Assembly (NCBI RefSeq): GCF_002428305.1
Contig: NZ_DIVJ01000048.1
Location: 1-64,000 of the forward strand
Origin: Flavobacterium sp. UBA6135
GTDB lineage: Bacteria > Bacteroidota > Bacteroidia > Flavobacteriales > Flavobacteriaceae
Length of the DNA stretch: 64,000 nt
Reading direction: 5' to 3'
In this document: positions 1-7,561 of the stretch, piece by piece
Numbering within the stretch: position 1 is the stretch's first letter
How the letters are laid out: every line of letters starts with the position of its first letter
Notes under the pieces: model-generated
The model's input: the letters and a program-made list of their open reading frames with translations, nothing else
What the model was told of the DNA's origin: nothing
Databases searched by the model: none
Made by a program: the position numbers and the translations under genes

Positions 1-48
1 AATTTCTTTGATGTAGTTTTCTGCAGTTTGTTTCTTTGGTGTTTTCAT
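1..48 (-). CDS. IS3-family transposase OrfA, N-terminal fragment
   Basis: An ATG at 48-46 on the minus strand opens a frame that runs out of the window after 16 codons. The visible peptide is Lys-rich and contains KQTAENYIKEI. I recognise this as the conserved start of IS3-family OrfA proteins, which normally continue into an Arg-rich stretch and a helix-turn-helix that binds the IS ends. Only 16 residues are visible, so family assignment rests on this motif alone. It could instead be an unrelated small protein. Confidence 0.4.
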   Translation of the reverse strand, partial: MKTPKKQTAENYIKEI

Positions 49-107
49 AATAATTCAAATTTAAGGATTTTGAAAACACTCTCTTAGTTTTTGTCTAAAT
101 CAATACA
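1..107 (-). mobile_element. End of an IS3-like insertion sequence (partial)
   Basis: The window opens inside what looks like an insertion sequence: the first codons of an IS3-type transposase lie at its left edge and read leftward out of the window. The DNA just upstream of that start, read on the minus strand, begins TGTATTGATTTAGAC near position 107, which has the TG expected at an IS3-family end. Coding-like sequence on the far side stops at about the same point. The other end and the target duplication are outside the window, so the boundary is an inference. Confidence 0.3.
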
Positions 108-399
108 CTTTTTGCTGACGATTTACAGGCTCCACACAAATTTTCACCTTATCGTTTAAAAACAAAGTAGGAATGTCACCCACTACCTTCATACACCAAC
201 TCCGGAAATCAGATGAAATTGTAAAGGAATAAAGTTGCTACATCCCAAATTTAATAACATGAGCTTTTTCCGCGTCAGTCAAAGTCACGGCAAATAACGT
301 ATTTGAACGTATTAAGCTATAGAACTCGCAGCTCATCAAAGGTAATCTCAAAAAAATGTAGCAAATTGCACAAGTAAGAAACCCTAATTTTAGTAACGT
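100..399 (-). pseudogene. Degenerate coding remnant next to the IS end
   Basis: On the minus strand one frame stays open from 399 to 103 except for a single in-frame TAG at 240-238. It reads as protein-like sequence on both sides of that stop, including LTDAEKAHVIKFG before it and SSDFRSWCMKVVGDIPTLF after it. It ends at a TGA (102-100) at the presumed IS boundary. I do not recognise the family. The balanced amino-acid content and the end beside an IS suggest an old gene broken by a nonsense mutation and the insertion. Chance openness cannot be excluded. Confidence 0.3.
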
Positions 400-488
400 T
401 TACTAAGTTTCACAAAAAAAACTTTCCATTTTTCTTTCCCTTTCTGATTCGCTTCTGAAAAGAAACCAATCCAACCCCCCACATTTGC

Positions 489-517
489 ACCATAACACGA
501 AATAAACAAGTTATGGT
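489..517. repeat. Inverted repeat, 8-bp arms
   Basis: The arms ACCATAAC (489-496) and GTTATGGT (510-517) are perfect reverse complements separated by 13 bases. It lies about 170 bp upstream of the small gene at 689. It could be a protein-binding site or a weak hairpin; no T-run follows on either strand, so it is not an intrinsic terminator. Confidence 0.5.
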
Positions 518-579
518 CACCCTCCTATTCCCATCCCGCAACCAATTCAACCTCCTAAACAATTTTACCCGCCCCTGTC

Positions 580-600
580 ATGCTGAACTCGTTTCAGCAT
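580..600. repeat. REP-like hairpin (ATGCTGAA / TTCAGCAT)
   Basis: Perfect 8-bp arms ATGCTGAA and TTCAGCAT enclose the 5-base loop CTCGT. The context GTCATGCTGAAC-loop-TTTCAGCAT resembles a hairpin I recall as scattered between genes in many Bacteroidetes genomes. Such elements behave as repetitive extragenic palindromes, often moved by RAYT transposases. Only one copy was noticed in this window. Confidence 0.55.
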
Positions 601-605
601 CCACC

Positions 606-685
606 CTTAAACAATTAACCCCTTAACCGATTAAACAACCTCAGAACCTTAGCACCTTAGTACCTCAGCACCTCAAAACTCCTCA
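606..685. repeat. Array of ten degenerate 8-bp repeats
   Basis: From 606 the sequence divides into ten consecutive octamers. The first four follow a YTTAAMC pattern (for example CTTAAACA, ATTAACCC, CTTAACCG) and the next five an ACCTYAGN pattern (ACCTCAGA, ACCTTAGC, ACCTTAGT, ACCTCAGC, ACCTCAAA). The array ends three bases before the ATG of the gene at 689. A second array with the same ACCTYAGN core precedes the gene at 1124. Confidence 0.75.
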
Positions 686-688
686 AAC

Positions 689-1024
689 ATGACCCCATCT
701 CTCCTTCTCACCGCATTCATCAAAAAAGCACAAACCGATAAAACCCTAAAAACATCGCACATAAGCCTATACATAGCCATCATCAAATGCTGGGAAGAAA
801 ACAACCAAATAAACCCGGTAAGCATCTCCCGAAGCGAACTAATGAAAATGAGTAAAATAAACGCCAAAGCCACCTACCACAAATGCATCAAAGAACTACA
901 CAACCTCAGCTACATTCTATACCAACCCTCCTACCATCCCCTTAAAAAAAGTCAAATCACCATAATCCATATCCCAAAAACTCCACACCCTCTCAGGCCA
1001 AACATTTCGCAACACCCCCCTTAA
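689..1024 (+). CDS. Small winged-helix-type DNA-binding protein, probably mobile-element derived
   Basis: This 111-residue protein has a central block, roughly residues 45-90, containing SISRSELMKMSKINAKATYH, then CIKEL and a Tyr-rich wing. Similar small helix-turn-helix proteins occur in Bacteroidetes conjugative elements and genomic islands; that link is from memory of the motif. The gene is rich in C-ending codons (ATC, CTC, ACC), unlike the A/T-ending usage of the core genes here, which suggests foreign origin or a local base-composition bias. It is followed by a second small gene at 1124 that may be its partner. Function is unknown; a regulatory or replication-accessory role is inferred only. 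Confidence 0.55.
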   Translation: MTPSLLLTAFIKKAQTDKTLKTSHISLYIAIIKCWEENNQINPVSISRSELMKMSKINAKATYHKCIKELHNLSYILYQPSYHPLKKSQITIIHIPKTPHPLRPNISQHPP

Positions 1025-1027
1025 ACA

Positions 1028-1115
1028 CATAAACCTTTTAAACTTTTAAACAATTGTAAACCTCAGCAAGTCAAAACCTCAGAACCTTAGCAGCTCAGTC
1101 CCTCAGCACCTCCAA
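1028..1115. repeat. Array of eleven degenerate 8-bp repeats
   Basis: Eleven consecutive octamers fill the gap between the two small genes. They begin with CATAAACC and two exact copies of TTTTAAAC, then AATTGTAA, and pass into an ACCTCAGN series (ACCTCAGC, ACCTCAGA, ACCTTAGC, AGCTCAGT, CCCTCAGC, ACCTCCAA). The core unit matches the array at 606-685. The array ends nine bases before the ATG at 1124. Confidence 0.75.
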
Positions 1116-1123
1116 AAAAAAAA

Positions 1124-1801
1124 ATGAAAAAACCCCTCTCACCAATCCAGCTCCTAAAAATCAAATCCTTCTGGAAATGGTTTGCCCAAAACGAAATGCA
1201 AATCATCAAAGCATACGTAAGTGCTACCGATGAAAAAAGCATATTGAAAACCCTAGATCGCAAACTCGCCTATGTATCCAAAAGAATTGGATTCTTTTTT
1301 GAAGTACAAAACGCAAATCCCGTGCGTTTAAAACTTACCATCTCATCAAAGGGATATAGCAAACTATTCCCAAAAATAGAAGCCCTAGTAGAACACGCTC
1401 CAAAATTAGAATTGTGGCTATTCGAAGCACTCGTAAAACCACACAGCGACATAAATAAATTCAAATTGGGTCTGGACTATAATATTACATATAAAGGCGT
1501 ACCACTCAAAATCAGCAAACTCTATTTTTCAATAGAAGAGGTAAATTACATTCGGAAAGAATTAAAAATTAGGGTATACTTGTATAACTATGATGATTGC
1601 TCTGATAATCCATATGTGTTCGAGGCAATAGAATTGTGCATCTTAGATATAATTGGAGAAATATATTATCGAAAAAATATAGCAGCTTTCCAAGTCGCTC
1701 AGTTACCACAAAACCCAAAAAAACTGATTCCTTTTTATGAACTTTTAGAAAATGTAGAATACATAAGAAATATCAACAAAAGAACAAACAAAACAATCTA
1801 G
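1124..1801 (+). CDS. Hypothetical soluble protein
   Basis: This encodes 225 residues with no signal peptide or membrane segment. The N-terminus has a Lys-rich stretch followed by SFWKWFAQNEMQIIKAY. A later segment includes FPKIEALVEHAPKLELWLFEA, and the C-terminal third is Tyr- and Ile-rich. The order of an FWxWF start, a central APxLExWxFxA block and a late LGE-like block reminds me of a family of uncharacterised bacterial proteins that I cannot name with certainty. The first 200 bases share the C-rich bias of the upstream gene, whereas the rest has ordinary AT-rich use. A terminator follows. It may form a unit with the gene at 689. Confidence 0.7.
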   Translation: MKKPLSPIQLLKIKSFWKWFAQNEMQIIKAYVSATDEKSILKTLDRKLAYVSKRIGFFFEVQNANPVRLKLTISSKGYSKLFPKIEALVEHAPKLELWLFEALVKPHSDINKFKLGLDYNITYKGVPLKISKLYFSIEEVNYIRKELKIRVYLYNYDDCSDNPYVFEAIELCILDIIGEIYYRKNIAAFQVAQLPQNPKKLIPFYELLENVEYIRNINKRTNKTI

Positions 1802-1830
1802 AATATTTCCTTAAGCAAATACCACCCGCA

Positions 1831-1862
1831 AAAACCTATTCATCGCTGAATAAGTTTTTTTA
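1831..1862 (+). terminator. Intrinsic terminator after the hypothetical gene
   Basis: Arms 1831-1842 (AAAACCTATTCA) and 1847-1858 (TGAATAAGTTTT) pair with one mismatch around the loop TCGC. A T-run follows, as expected for plus-strand termination. Confidence 0.6.
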
Positions 1863-2021
1863 TGTAAAAAAAAACTAAGACGCTATACCTAACTCGTACC
1901 TTCCCCTAAAAAATAGTAGCCAAAATAATTCGTTAAAATCGGCGTTCCAATACGCTAAACTCAGTATCTCAGAAACTTTAAATCACGAATTTTCTTATAA
2001 CTATTTTCATTTGGTAACTCT
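1863..2021. other. Gene-free stretch before the 11-mer array
   Basis: I see no coding potential on either strand. The only structure is a weak 8-bp periodicity at 1958-1989 (AACTCAGT, ATCTCAGA, AACTTTAA, ATCACGAA), which resembles the octamer arrays on its left. Confidence 0.5.
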
Positions 2022-2065
2022 ATAGCAATCCCATAGTAATCCCATAGTAAAGCCATGGAGAAGCC
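2022..2065. repeat. Four tandem 11-bp repeats
   Basis: Four adjacent units read ATAGCAATCCC, ATAGTAATCCC, ATAGTAAAGCC and ATGGAGAAGCC, each differing from the next at one to four positions. Eleven bases is close to one helical turn, so a repeated protein-binding face is possible. No gene reads through it. Confidence 0.7.
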
Positions 2066-2146
2066 ATGAATGTTAAAGCTTTTAATAGTAGGTTATTTCT
2101 CATCAAGAAAAACAAAAAAAAGCAACGTTATATTCTGCCTCACCGC

Positions 2147-2218
2147 AACCAATTAACCGCTAAACCAAATCAAATCTTGCCCCTTGCCTATTGCCTTTTG
2201 CCTTTTGCCTTTTGTCAA
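2147..2218. repeat. 8-bp array passing into a 7-bp array
   Basis: Three octamers (AACCAATT, AACCGCTA, AACCAAAT at 2147-2170) are followed by heptamers from 2177: TTGCCCC, TTGCCTA, three exact copies of TTGCCTT, and a terminal TTGTCAA. The change of period within one tract is striking. The array ends at the terminator of the LRR gene. Confidence 0.75.
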
Positions 2219-2249
2219 AAAAAAACCCCGCTATAAAAATAACGAGGTT
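2216..2249 (-). terminator. Intrinsic terminator of the LRR gene
   Basis: Arms 2224-2234 and 2239-2249 form an 11-bp stem, with two G-U pairs on the minus strand, around a four-base loop. A run of T follows on the minus strand. It lies just downstream of the LRR gene stop. Confidence 0.75.
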
Positions 2250-2270
2250 AAATATAGTAGTATAATGGTT

Positions 2271-3122
2271 TTAATCAGGCGTACCCACTAATCCCGTAGC
2301 ATCAGACAAAAGCTTTAGCTTAACAGCTACTCCTTTATCATCCAACATTGTCATTTGAAAAGAATCTTTACTGGCCATAGCATACGAAATCAAACCGGTA
2401 AACTTGTTATAAGAGATATTAAGCTCTTTTAAGTTCTTTAATTTCTCAATTTCAAAAGGCACTTGCCCAATGAAATTATTTTCAAACAAACTCAAGTTTT
2501 CAAGTTGCTTTAAATTCTCAATTTCATAACTCAAACGTCCTGAAAAGTTGTTGCTGCTCAACATCAACACTTTTAATTGCGTTAATTCATAAAGTCCCTT
2601 TGGTAATTCACCTTCTAGACTATTGTTAAACAACGAAAGGTTTTCTAACTTTTTCAATTGACCAATTTCAGAAGGAATAGATCCGGTTAGATTGTTCATA
2701 TACAACTCCATACTTTCCAAATGCGTAAGCTTAGCAATACTGCTTGGTAAAGTTCCCGTTAATTTATTGAAAGAAATATTCAAATGTTTTAATGAAGTTA
2801 AATTCCCTATAGATGAAGGAAGGCTACCACTAATATCGTTTCTGAATAAATGTAGCGTTTCAAGAGAAGTGAGTTGAGTCAAAGCTTCCGGAAATTGTCC
2901 GCTGATATTATTATTAGGCAAAGAAATACCAACAACCCTATTGTTTTTTACGGTAACCCCATAAAAATTCTCTACAGGTCCTGAAATGTTCCAAGTGGTT
3001 TTCCAGTGCTTTCCATTTGTGGCTTCATAAAATTTTATAAGTGCCTCTTTTTCTATTGACGATACTTCAGCCATTGCCGAAAAAGCAATAAAACTTAACA
3101 AAAGTGATGTAATTTTTCTCAT
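2271..3122 (-). CDS. Secreted leucine-rich-repeat protein
   Basis: I place the start at the ATG at 3122 because it opens a signal peptide (MRKITSLLLSFIAFSAMA); a longer frame would put an unlikely peptide ahead of it. The 283-residue product has an N-terminal LRR cap (about 22-60) with EALIKFYEATNGKHWKTTWN, typical of plant-type LRR_N caps. It then has about eight 24-residue repeats (63-247) of the LxxLxLxxNxxxGxxPxxIxxL type. No C-terminal sorting domain is obvious, and the tail is short and ends TPD. It is probably periplasmic or surface exposed and used for protein binding. The ligand is unknown. It is a single gene with its own terminator. Confidence 0.85.
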   Translation of the reverse strand: MRKITSLLLSFIAFSAMAEVSSIEKEALIKFYEATNGKHWKTTWNISGPVENFYGVTVKNNRVVGISLPNNNISGQFPEALTQLTSLETLHLFRNDISGSLPSSIGNLTSLKHLNISFNKLTGTLPSSIAKLTHLESMELYMNNLTGSIPSEIGQLKKLENLSLFNNSLEGELPKGLYELTQLKVLMLSSNNFSGRLSYEIENLKQLENLSLFENNFIGQVPFEIEKLKNLKELNISYNKFTGLISYAMASKDSFQMTMLDDKGVAVKLKLLSDATGLVGTPD

Positions 3123-3182
3123 AAGTATAGTAGATTTGGGTTCAAATACAGTGTAAATATATAAAACAAAATCGTTTAAATA

Positions 3183-3190
3183 CAAATTTA
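3183..3190 (-). promoter_or_regulatory. Possible -7 box of the LRR gene
   Basis: TAAATTTG on the minus strand fits the Bacteroidetes TAnnTTTG box about 60 bp upstream of the LRR start. No TTG element at the usual distance was found, so the call is weak. Confidence 0.35.
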
Positions 3191-3337
3191 ATCGACAAAA
3201 TGCGTTAATTTTGATTTTTAAGTGTTTTTTTTCTTACAATAATAAGTGTAGTTTATCAATTTAATTATCGCCAAGCAATAAACCGTTAAAAGTGTTAAAT
3301 AAAAACTAAGTAGAAAAGGTATTAGAAGATTAAAAAT

Positions 3338-3345
3338 TAAATTTG
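3338..3345 (+). promoter_or_regulatory. Possible -7 box of the efflux operon
   Basis: TAAATTTG fits the TAnnTTTG box 43 bp upstream of the adaptor gene ATG. No clear -33 TTG was found. Confidence 0.35.
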
Positions 3346-3388
3346 ACACACAATATACCAAACAAATCCAGCAAAACTTTACTTCTTA

Positions 3389-4456
3389 ATGAAAATAAAA
3401 CACGTACTCATTTGGTTAGTAGTTATAGGGCTACTAGCTCTAATCATTTTCAGAATTTTTTCAAATAAAGAAAAAAACGAAAGCTCAAAAGGAAATGGCC
3501 AAATGCCAAAATCAGTAGCAAAAGTAAATGGGATGGTGATCACTCCTCAAAATTTTGCCAATGAACTAACTTTATCAGGTTCGATTGAAGCAAATGAACA
3601 AATTGAAGTAAGAAGTGAAGTATCAGGAGTTGTACAAGGTATCTATTTCAACGAAGGCCAAATGGTTTCCAAAGGACAGCAATTGGTAAAAGTAAACGAC
3701 CTGGAACTGAGAGCTCAACTATCGCAAGCCAAAACCAAACAAGCCCTTGCAGCGGAAAACGAACGAAGAGCTAAATTGTTGCTTCAAAAAGAAGCCATCA
3801 GTCAAGAAGAATTTGATATGGCCTCTGCCGAATTACAATCGGCTCAAGCACAAACCCAATTAATTCAGGCTCAAATTGCCAAAACGTCAATAGTGGCTCC
3901 CTTTTCAGGAAAAATTGGATTGCGTTCCATTTCACCGGGAACCTATGTTTCTCCAACAAATCTAATCGCTATTTTAGTAAACACCACACAAGTGAAACTA
4001 ACTTTTTCAGTTCCCGAAAAATATGCCGGTTTGATAAAAATCAACACTCCTATTTCATTTACAACCGCCAATTCTAAAGAAACACACACCGCCAAAATTT
4101 ATGCTTTAGAGCCTGCAATAGAACAAACAACCCGCACCATGCAAATTAGAGCTGTTGCAGAGAATAAAGAAGGAATGTTGATTCCGGGAACTTATGCCAA
4201 CATTGTTTTACCACTAGAGGCTATCAATGACGCTATTTTAATTCCAACAGAAGCGATTATTCCAATTCAAAACGGAAAAAAAGTATTCATTTCTGAAAAA
4301 GGATTGGCCAAAGAAGTAATTATCGAAACATCGAATCGAACGGAGAAAGAAATTTTAGTTACCTCAGGGTTAAAAGTGGGTGATACGGTGATCACCTCCG
4401 GAATTATGGCCATTCGAAATGGGGCTCCTTTAAACATCAATTTGTCTAAAAACTAA
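3389..4456 (+). CDS. RND efflux periplasmic adaptor (membrane fusion protein)
   Basis: This 355-residue protein links an inner-membrane RND pump to an outer-membrane channel. An N-terminal hydrophobic segment (about 5-24) anchors it; there is no lipobox Cys. The lipoyl half-motifs appear around residues 75-100 (VRSEVSGVVQGIYFNEGQMV) and 170-190 (IVAPFSGKIGLRSISPGTYV), flanking an Ala/Gln-rich helical hairpin. Beta-barrel and membrane-proximal domains follow. The gene is first in a tight operon with the pump (5-bp gap) and the channel. Substrates cannot be read from sequence; drug, dye or metabolite export are all possible. Confidence 0.9.
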   Translation: MKIKHVLIWLVVIGLLALIIFRIFSNKEKNESSKGNGQMPKSVAKVNGMVITPQNFANELTLSGSIEANEQIEVRSEVSGVVQGIYFNEGQMVSKGQQLVKVNDLELRAQLSQAKTKQALAAENERRAKLLLQKEAISQEEFDMASAELQSAQAQTQLIQAQIAKTSIVAPFSGKIGLRSISPGTYVSPTNLIAILVNTTQVKLTFSVPEKYAGLIKINTPISFTTANSKETHTAKIYALEPAIEQTTRTMQIRAVAENKEGMLIPGTYANIVLPLEAINDAILIPTEAIIPIQNGKKVFISEKGLAKEVIIETSNRTEKEILVTSGLKVGDTVITSGIMAIRNGAPLNINLSKN

Positions 4457-4461
4457 ATCGA

Positions 4462-7400
4462 ATGAGTTTATCCACTATAAGTATCAAGCGACCGGTTTTA
4501 ACAATTGTGATGAATCTAATGATCATCCTCTTTGGAATCATTGGATACACCTACTTGGGTGTTCGTGAATTTCCATCCATAGACCCGGCACAAATCACAG
4601 TGCAAACCAATTATACAGGAGCTAATGCTGATATTATAGAATCCCAAATCACAGAACCTCTAGAAAAAGCAATCAATTCAATTGATGGTATTCGAAACAT
4701 TTCATCAACCAGTGCTCAAGGAACAAGTGTGATTTCTATTGAATTTAATCTGGGTAAAAATTTAGAAGAAGCGGCTAATGATGTTCGAGATAAAGTTTCA
4801 CAAGCCGTTAGAAGCTTACCTCAGGATATTACCGCTCCACCAGTAGTTTCTAAAGCAGATGCCAACTCTGACCCTATTCTTACCATGACCATGAAAAGTG
4901 AGAATAAAAACGTTTTGGAATTAACCGATTATGCTGAAAATGTAATTTTACAACGACTACAAACCATTCCGGGGGTGAGTAGTGTGCAAATTTGGGGGCA
5001 ACGAAAATATGCCATGCGATTGTGGATTGACCCGGTAAAACTTTCCGCTTATGGTTGTACAGCATCCGATGTTTTAAATGCATTAAACAAACAAAATGTA
5101 GAGTTACCCTCAGGTAAATTAACAGGAGACAACACAGAACTAACAGTAAAAACACTAGGAAATCTTTCAACAGAAGAAGATTTTAATAATATTATTGTAA
5201 AATCAGAAGGCGAAAAAATTGTACGTTTATCTGATGTTGCTAAAGCGAGTTTGGAAGCCGAAAATTTAGAAACCCGATTGAGTGATTCCGGACAAACTAT
5301 GATTGGATTGGCCATTACGCCACAACCGGGAACAAACTATCTGGACATTTCGGAAGAATTTTATAAGCAATATGAAATTCTTAAAAAGGATTTACCACAA
5401 GATTTTGAACTTAATGTAGCCATTGACACTACCATTTTTATAAAAAAAGCCATTCTGGAAGTAGCAGAAACTTTATTAATTGCATTACTACTTGTTACAT
5501 TAGTAATCTATTTTTTCTTTAGAGATTGGGCCATCGCATTTCGTCCTTTAATTGATATTCCGGTTTCTTTGATTGCCACCTTTTTTATCATGTATGTTTG
5601 CGGATTTTCCATTAATGTATTAACACTTTTGGCAATTGTATTGGCAACCGGGTTGGTGGTTGATGACGGGATTGTCGTCACAGAAAACATTTTCAAAAAA
5701 GTAGAAGAAGGCATGTCGCCCATTGAAGCCGCCATAAAAGGCACCAATGAAATCTTTTTTGCCATCATTTCAATTTCCGTAACACTTGCCGCTGTGTTTT
5801 TGCCCATTATCTTTTTAGAAGGCTTTGTGGGAAGACTGTTTCGCGAATTTGGTATTGTCATTGGAGCAGCCGTTTTAATATCCGCCTTTGTTTCACTGAC
5901 ATTAACACCAATGCTAAATGCTTATTTAATGAAAGGCGGCAAACAAAAAAGGTCTAAATTTTATGAAATGACAGAACCATTTTTTGTTAATCTGAATAAA
6001 GGTTATGCCAACTCACTAGGTAAATTTATGTCAAGAAAGTGGTTAAGTTTTCCTATTTTGATTGCTTGTTTGGGGCTTTCCTATCTTTTTTATTCCATAC
6101 TTCAAAAAGAAACAGCACCTTATGATGACAGAAGTATGGTTTTGGTCAATGTTACTGGCCAAGAAGGTGCCACATATGATTATATGGACCGATTCATGCA
6201 GGATTTATCACAGTTAATAACCGATTCTATTCCTGAAAAAAAAGTAAGTTTGATTGTAACCTCACCGGGCTTTGGTGTGGGAGCAGTAAATCGTGGATTT
6301 GCACGATTATCACTAATTGACCCCGAAGAAAGAGACGCTTCACAAAAAGACATTGCAAACAAACTAACACAATGGACACGCGGTTTTAATGATGCAAAAA
6401 CGGCAGTTTCAGAACAACCAACCATATCTGTGAATAGACGAGGTGGACTGCCTATACAATTTATTATTCAAGCCAAAAACTTTGAAAAGTTAGAAGAAAA
6501 AATTCCTGAATTTATGGAAGAAGTTTCTCAAGACCCCACTTTTTCAATTTCTGATGTTAATTTAAAGTTCAACAAGCCTGAAATTTATGTAACCATTGAT
6601 CGTGAAAAAGCTGAATCAATGGGTGTTTCTGTTTTGGATGTTGCCCAAACGCTACAACTCTCTTTGAGCGGACAACGTTTTGGCTACTTTATTATGAATG
6701 GAAAACAATATCAAGTGATTGGACAGTTTGATAGAAAAGACCGCTCTCAACCTCTTGATTTAACATCCATTTATGTGCGGTCTTCAGGTGGTCAACTCAT
6801 TCAATTGGACAATGTGGTAACTGTTGAGGAGCAAAGTAGTCCGCCACAATTATTTCACAATAACCGTTATATGTCGGCTACCGTTTCTGCCGGTTTGGCT
6901 CCCGGAAAAAGTATTGGCGATGGCATTGAATCCATGGAACGCATAAAAGACAAAGTTTTAGATGAAACATTTACAACCGATTTAGGAGGTGAGTCTCGTG
7001 ATTTTGCAGAAAGTAGCTCCAACACCATGTTTGCTTTTGGATTGGCATTATTATTAATTTTCTTGATTCTAGCCGGTCAGTTTGAAAGTTTTATTGACCC
7101 GTTAATTATCATATTAACGGTTCCAATGGCAGTAGCAGGAGCGTTGTTTTCGCTATGGTTATTTGGTCAAACATGGAATATTTTTAGTCAAATTGGCACC
7201 GTAATGCTAATCGGTTTAGTAACTAAAAACGGAATCCTGATTGTAGAATTTGCCAACCAACTTCGAGAACAAGGCAAATCAAAATATGATGCCGTTATGG
7301 AAGCGGCAGAGTCCAGATTGCGTCCCATTTTAATGACAAGTTTGACCTTAGCTTTAGGAGCCATGCCAATTGCTGTTTCCATTGGAGCTGCTTCAAAAAG

Positions 7401-7557
7401 CAGAATGGGAATGGGTATTGTAATTGTTGGCGGAACCATATTTTCGTTAATCTTAACTTTATATGTTATTCCCGCTGTATATTTAATGTGGTCTCGCGAG
7501 AAAAAACTCAAAAAAGAACTCGAACTATTAGACCAATATGACAAAGAGTCAATTTAA
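4462..7557 (+). CDS. RND efflux pump, HAE1 (AcrB/MexF-like) family
   Basis: At 1031 residues this matches AcrB-type pumps. TM1 is at about 10-30, followed by two large periplasmic loops and the two sets of TM helices of the RND fold. TM4 carries the proton-relay Asp pair (D401-D402, in GLVVDDGIVV) followed by TENIF. The family usually has an Ala or Ser after the Asp pair, so Gly here is a mild variant. The second half repeats the porter and TM pattern (GQFESFIDPL about 875, GLVTKNGILIVEFANQ about 920). It sits between its adaptor and channel genes, so a complete tripartite pump is encoded. Confidence 0.93.
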   Translation: MSLSTISIKRPVLTIVMNLMIILFGIIGYTYLGVREFPSIDPAQITVQTNYTGANADIIESQITEPLEKAINSIDGIRNISSTSAQGTSVISIEFNLGKNLEEAANDVRDKVSQAVRSLPQDITAPPVVSKADANSDPILTMTMKSENKNVLELTDYAENVILQRLQTIPGVSSVQIWGQRKYAMRLWIDPVKLSAYGCTASDVLNALNKQNVELPSGKLTGDNTELTVKTLGNLSTEEDFNNIIVKSEGEKIVRLSDVAKASLEAENLETRLSDSGQTMIGLAITPQPGTNYLDISEEFYKQYEILKKDLPQDFELNVAIDTTIFIKKAILEVAETLLIALLLVTLVIYFFFRDWAIAFRPLIDIPVSLIATFFIMYVCGFSINVLTLLAIVLATGLVVDDGIVVTENIFKKVEEGMSPIEAAIKGTNEIFFAIISISVTLAAVFLPIIFLEGFVGRLFREFGIVIGAAVLISAFVSLTLTPMLNAYLMKGGKQKRSKFYEMTEPFFVNLNKGYANSLGKFMSRKWLSFPILIACLGLSYLFYSILQKETAPYDDRSMVLVNVTGQEGATYDYMDRFMQDLSQLITDSIPEKKVSLIVTSPGFGVGAVNRGFARLSLIDPEERDASQKDIANKLTQWTRGFNDAKTAVSEQPTISVNRRGGLPIQFIIQAKNFEKLEEKIPEFMEEVSQDPTFSISDVNLKFNKPEIYVTIDREKAESMGVSVLDVAQTLQLSLSGQRFGYFIMNGKQYQVIGQFDRKDRSQPLDLTSIYVRSSGGQLIQLDNVVTVEEQSSPPQLFHNNRYMSATVSAGLAPGKSIGDGIESMERIKDKVLDETFTTDLGGESRDFAESSSNTMFAFGLALLLIFLILAGQFESFIDPLIIILTVPMAVAGALFSLWLFGQTWNIFSQIGTVMLIGLVTKNGILIVEFANQLREQGKSKYDAVMEAAESRLRPILMTSLTLALGAMPIAVSIGAASKSRMGMGIVIVGGTIFSLILTLYVIPAVYLMWSREKKLKKELELLDQYDKESI

Positions 7558-7561
7558 CTAC

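Noticed and set aside
606..1115. CRISPR array
   Set aside because: Units are only 8 bp, degenerate and without spacers; no cas genes are nearby.
5049..5315. Antisense frames inside the RND pump gene
   Set aside because: They are short shadows of the pump coding sequence.
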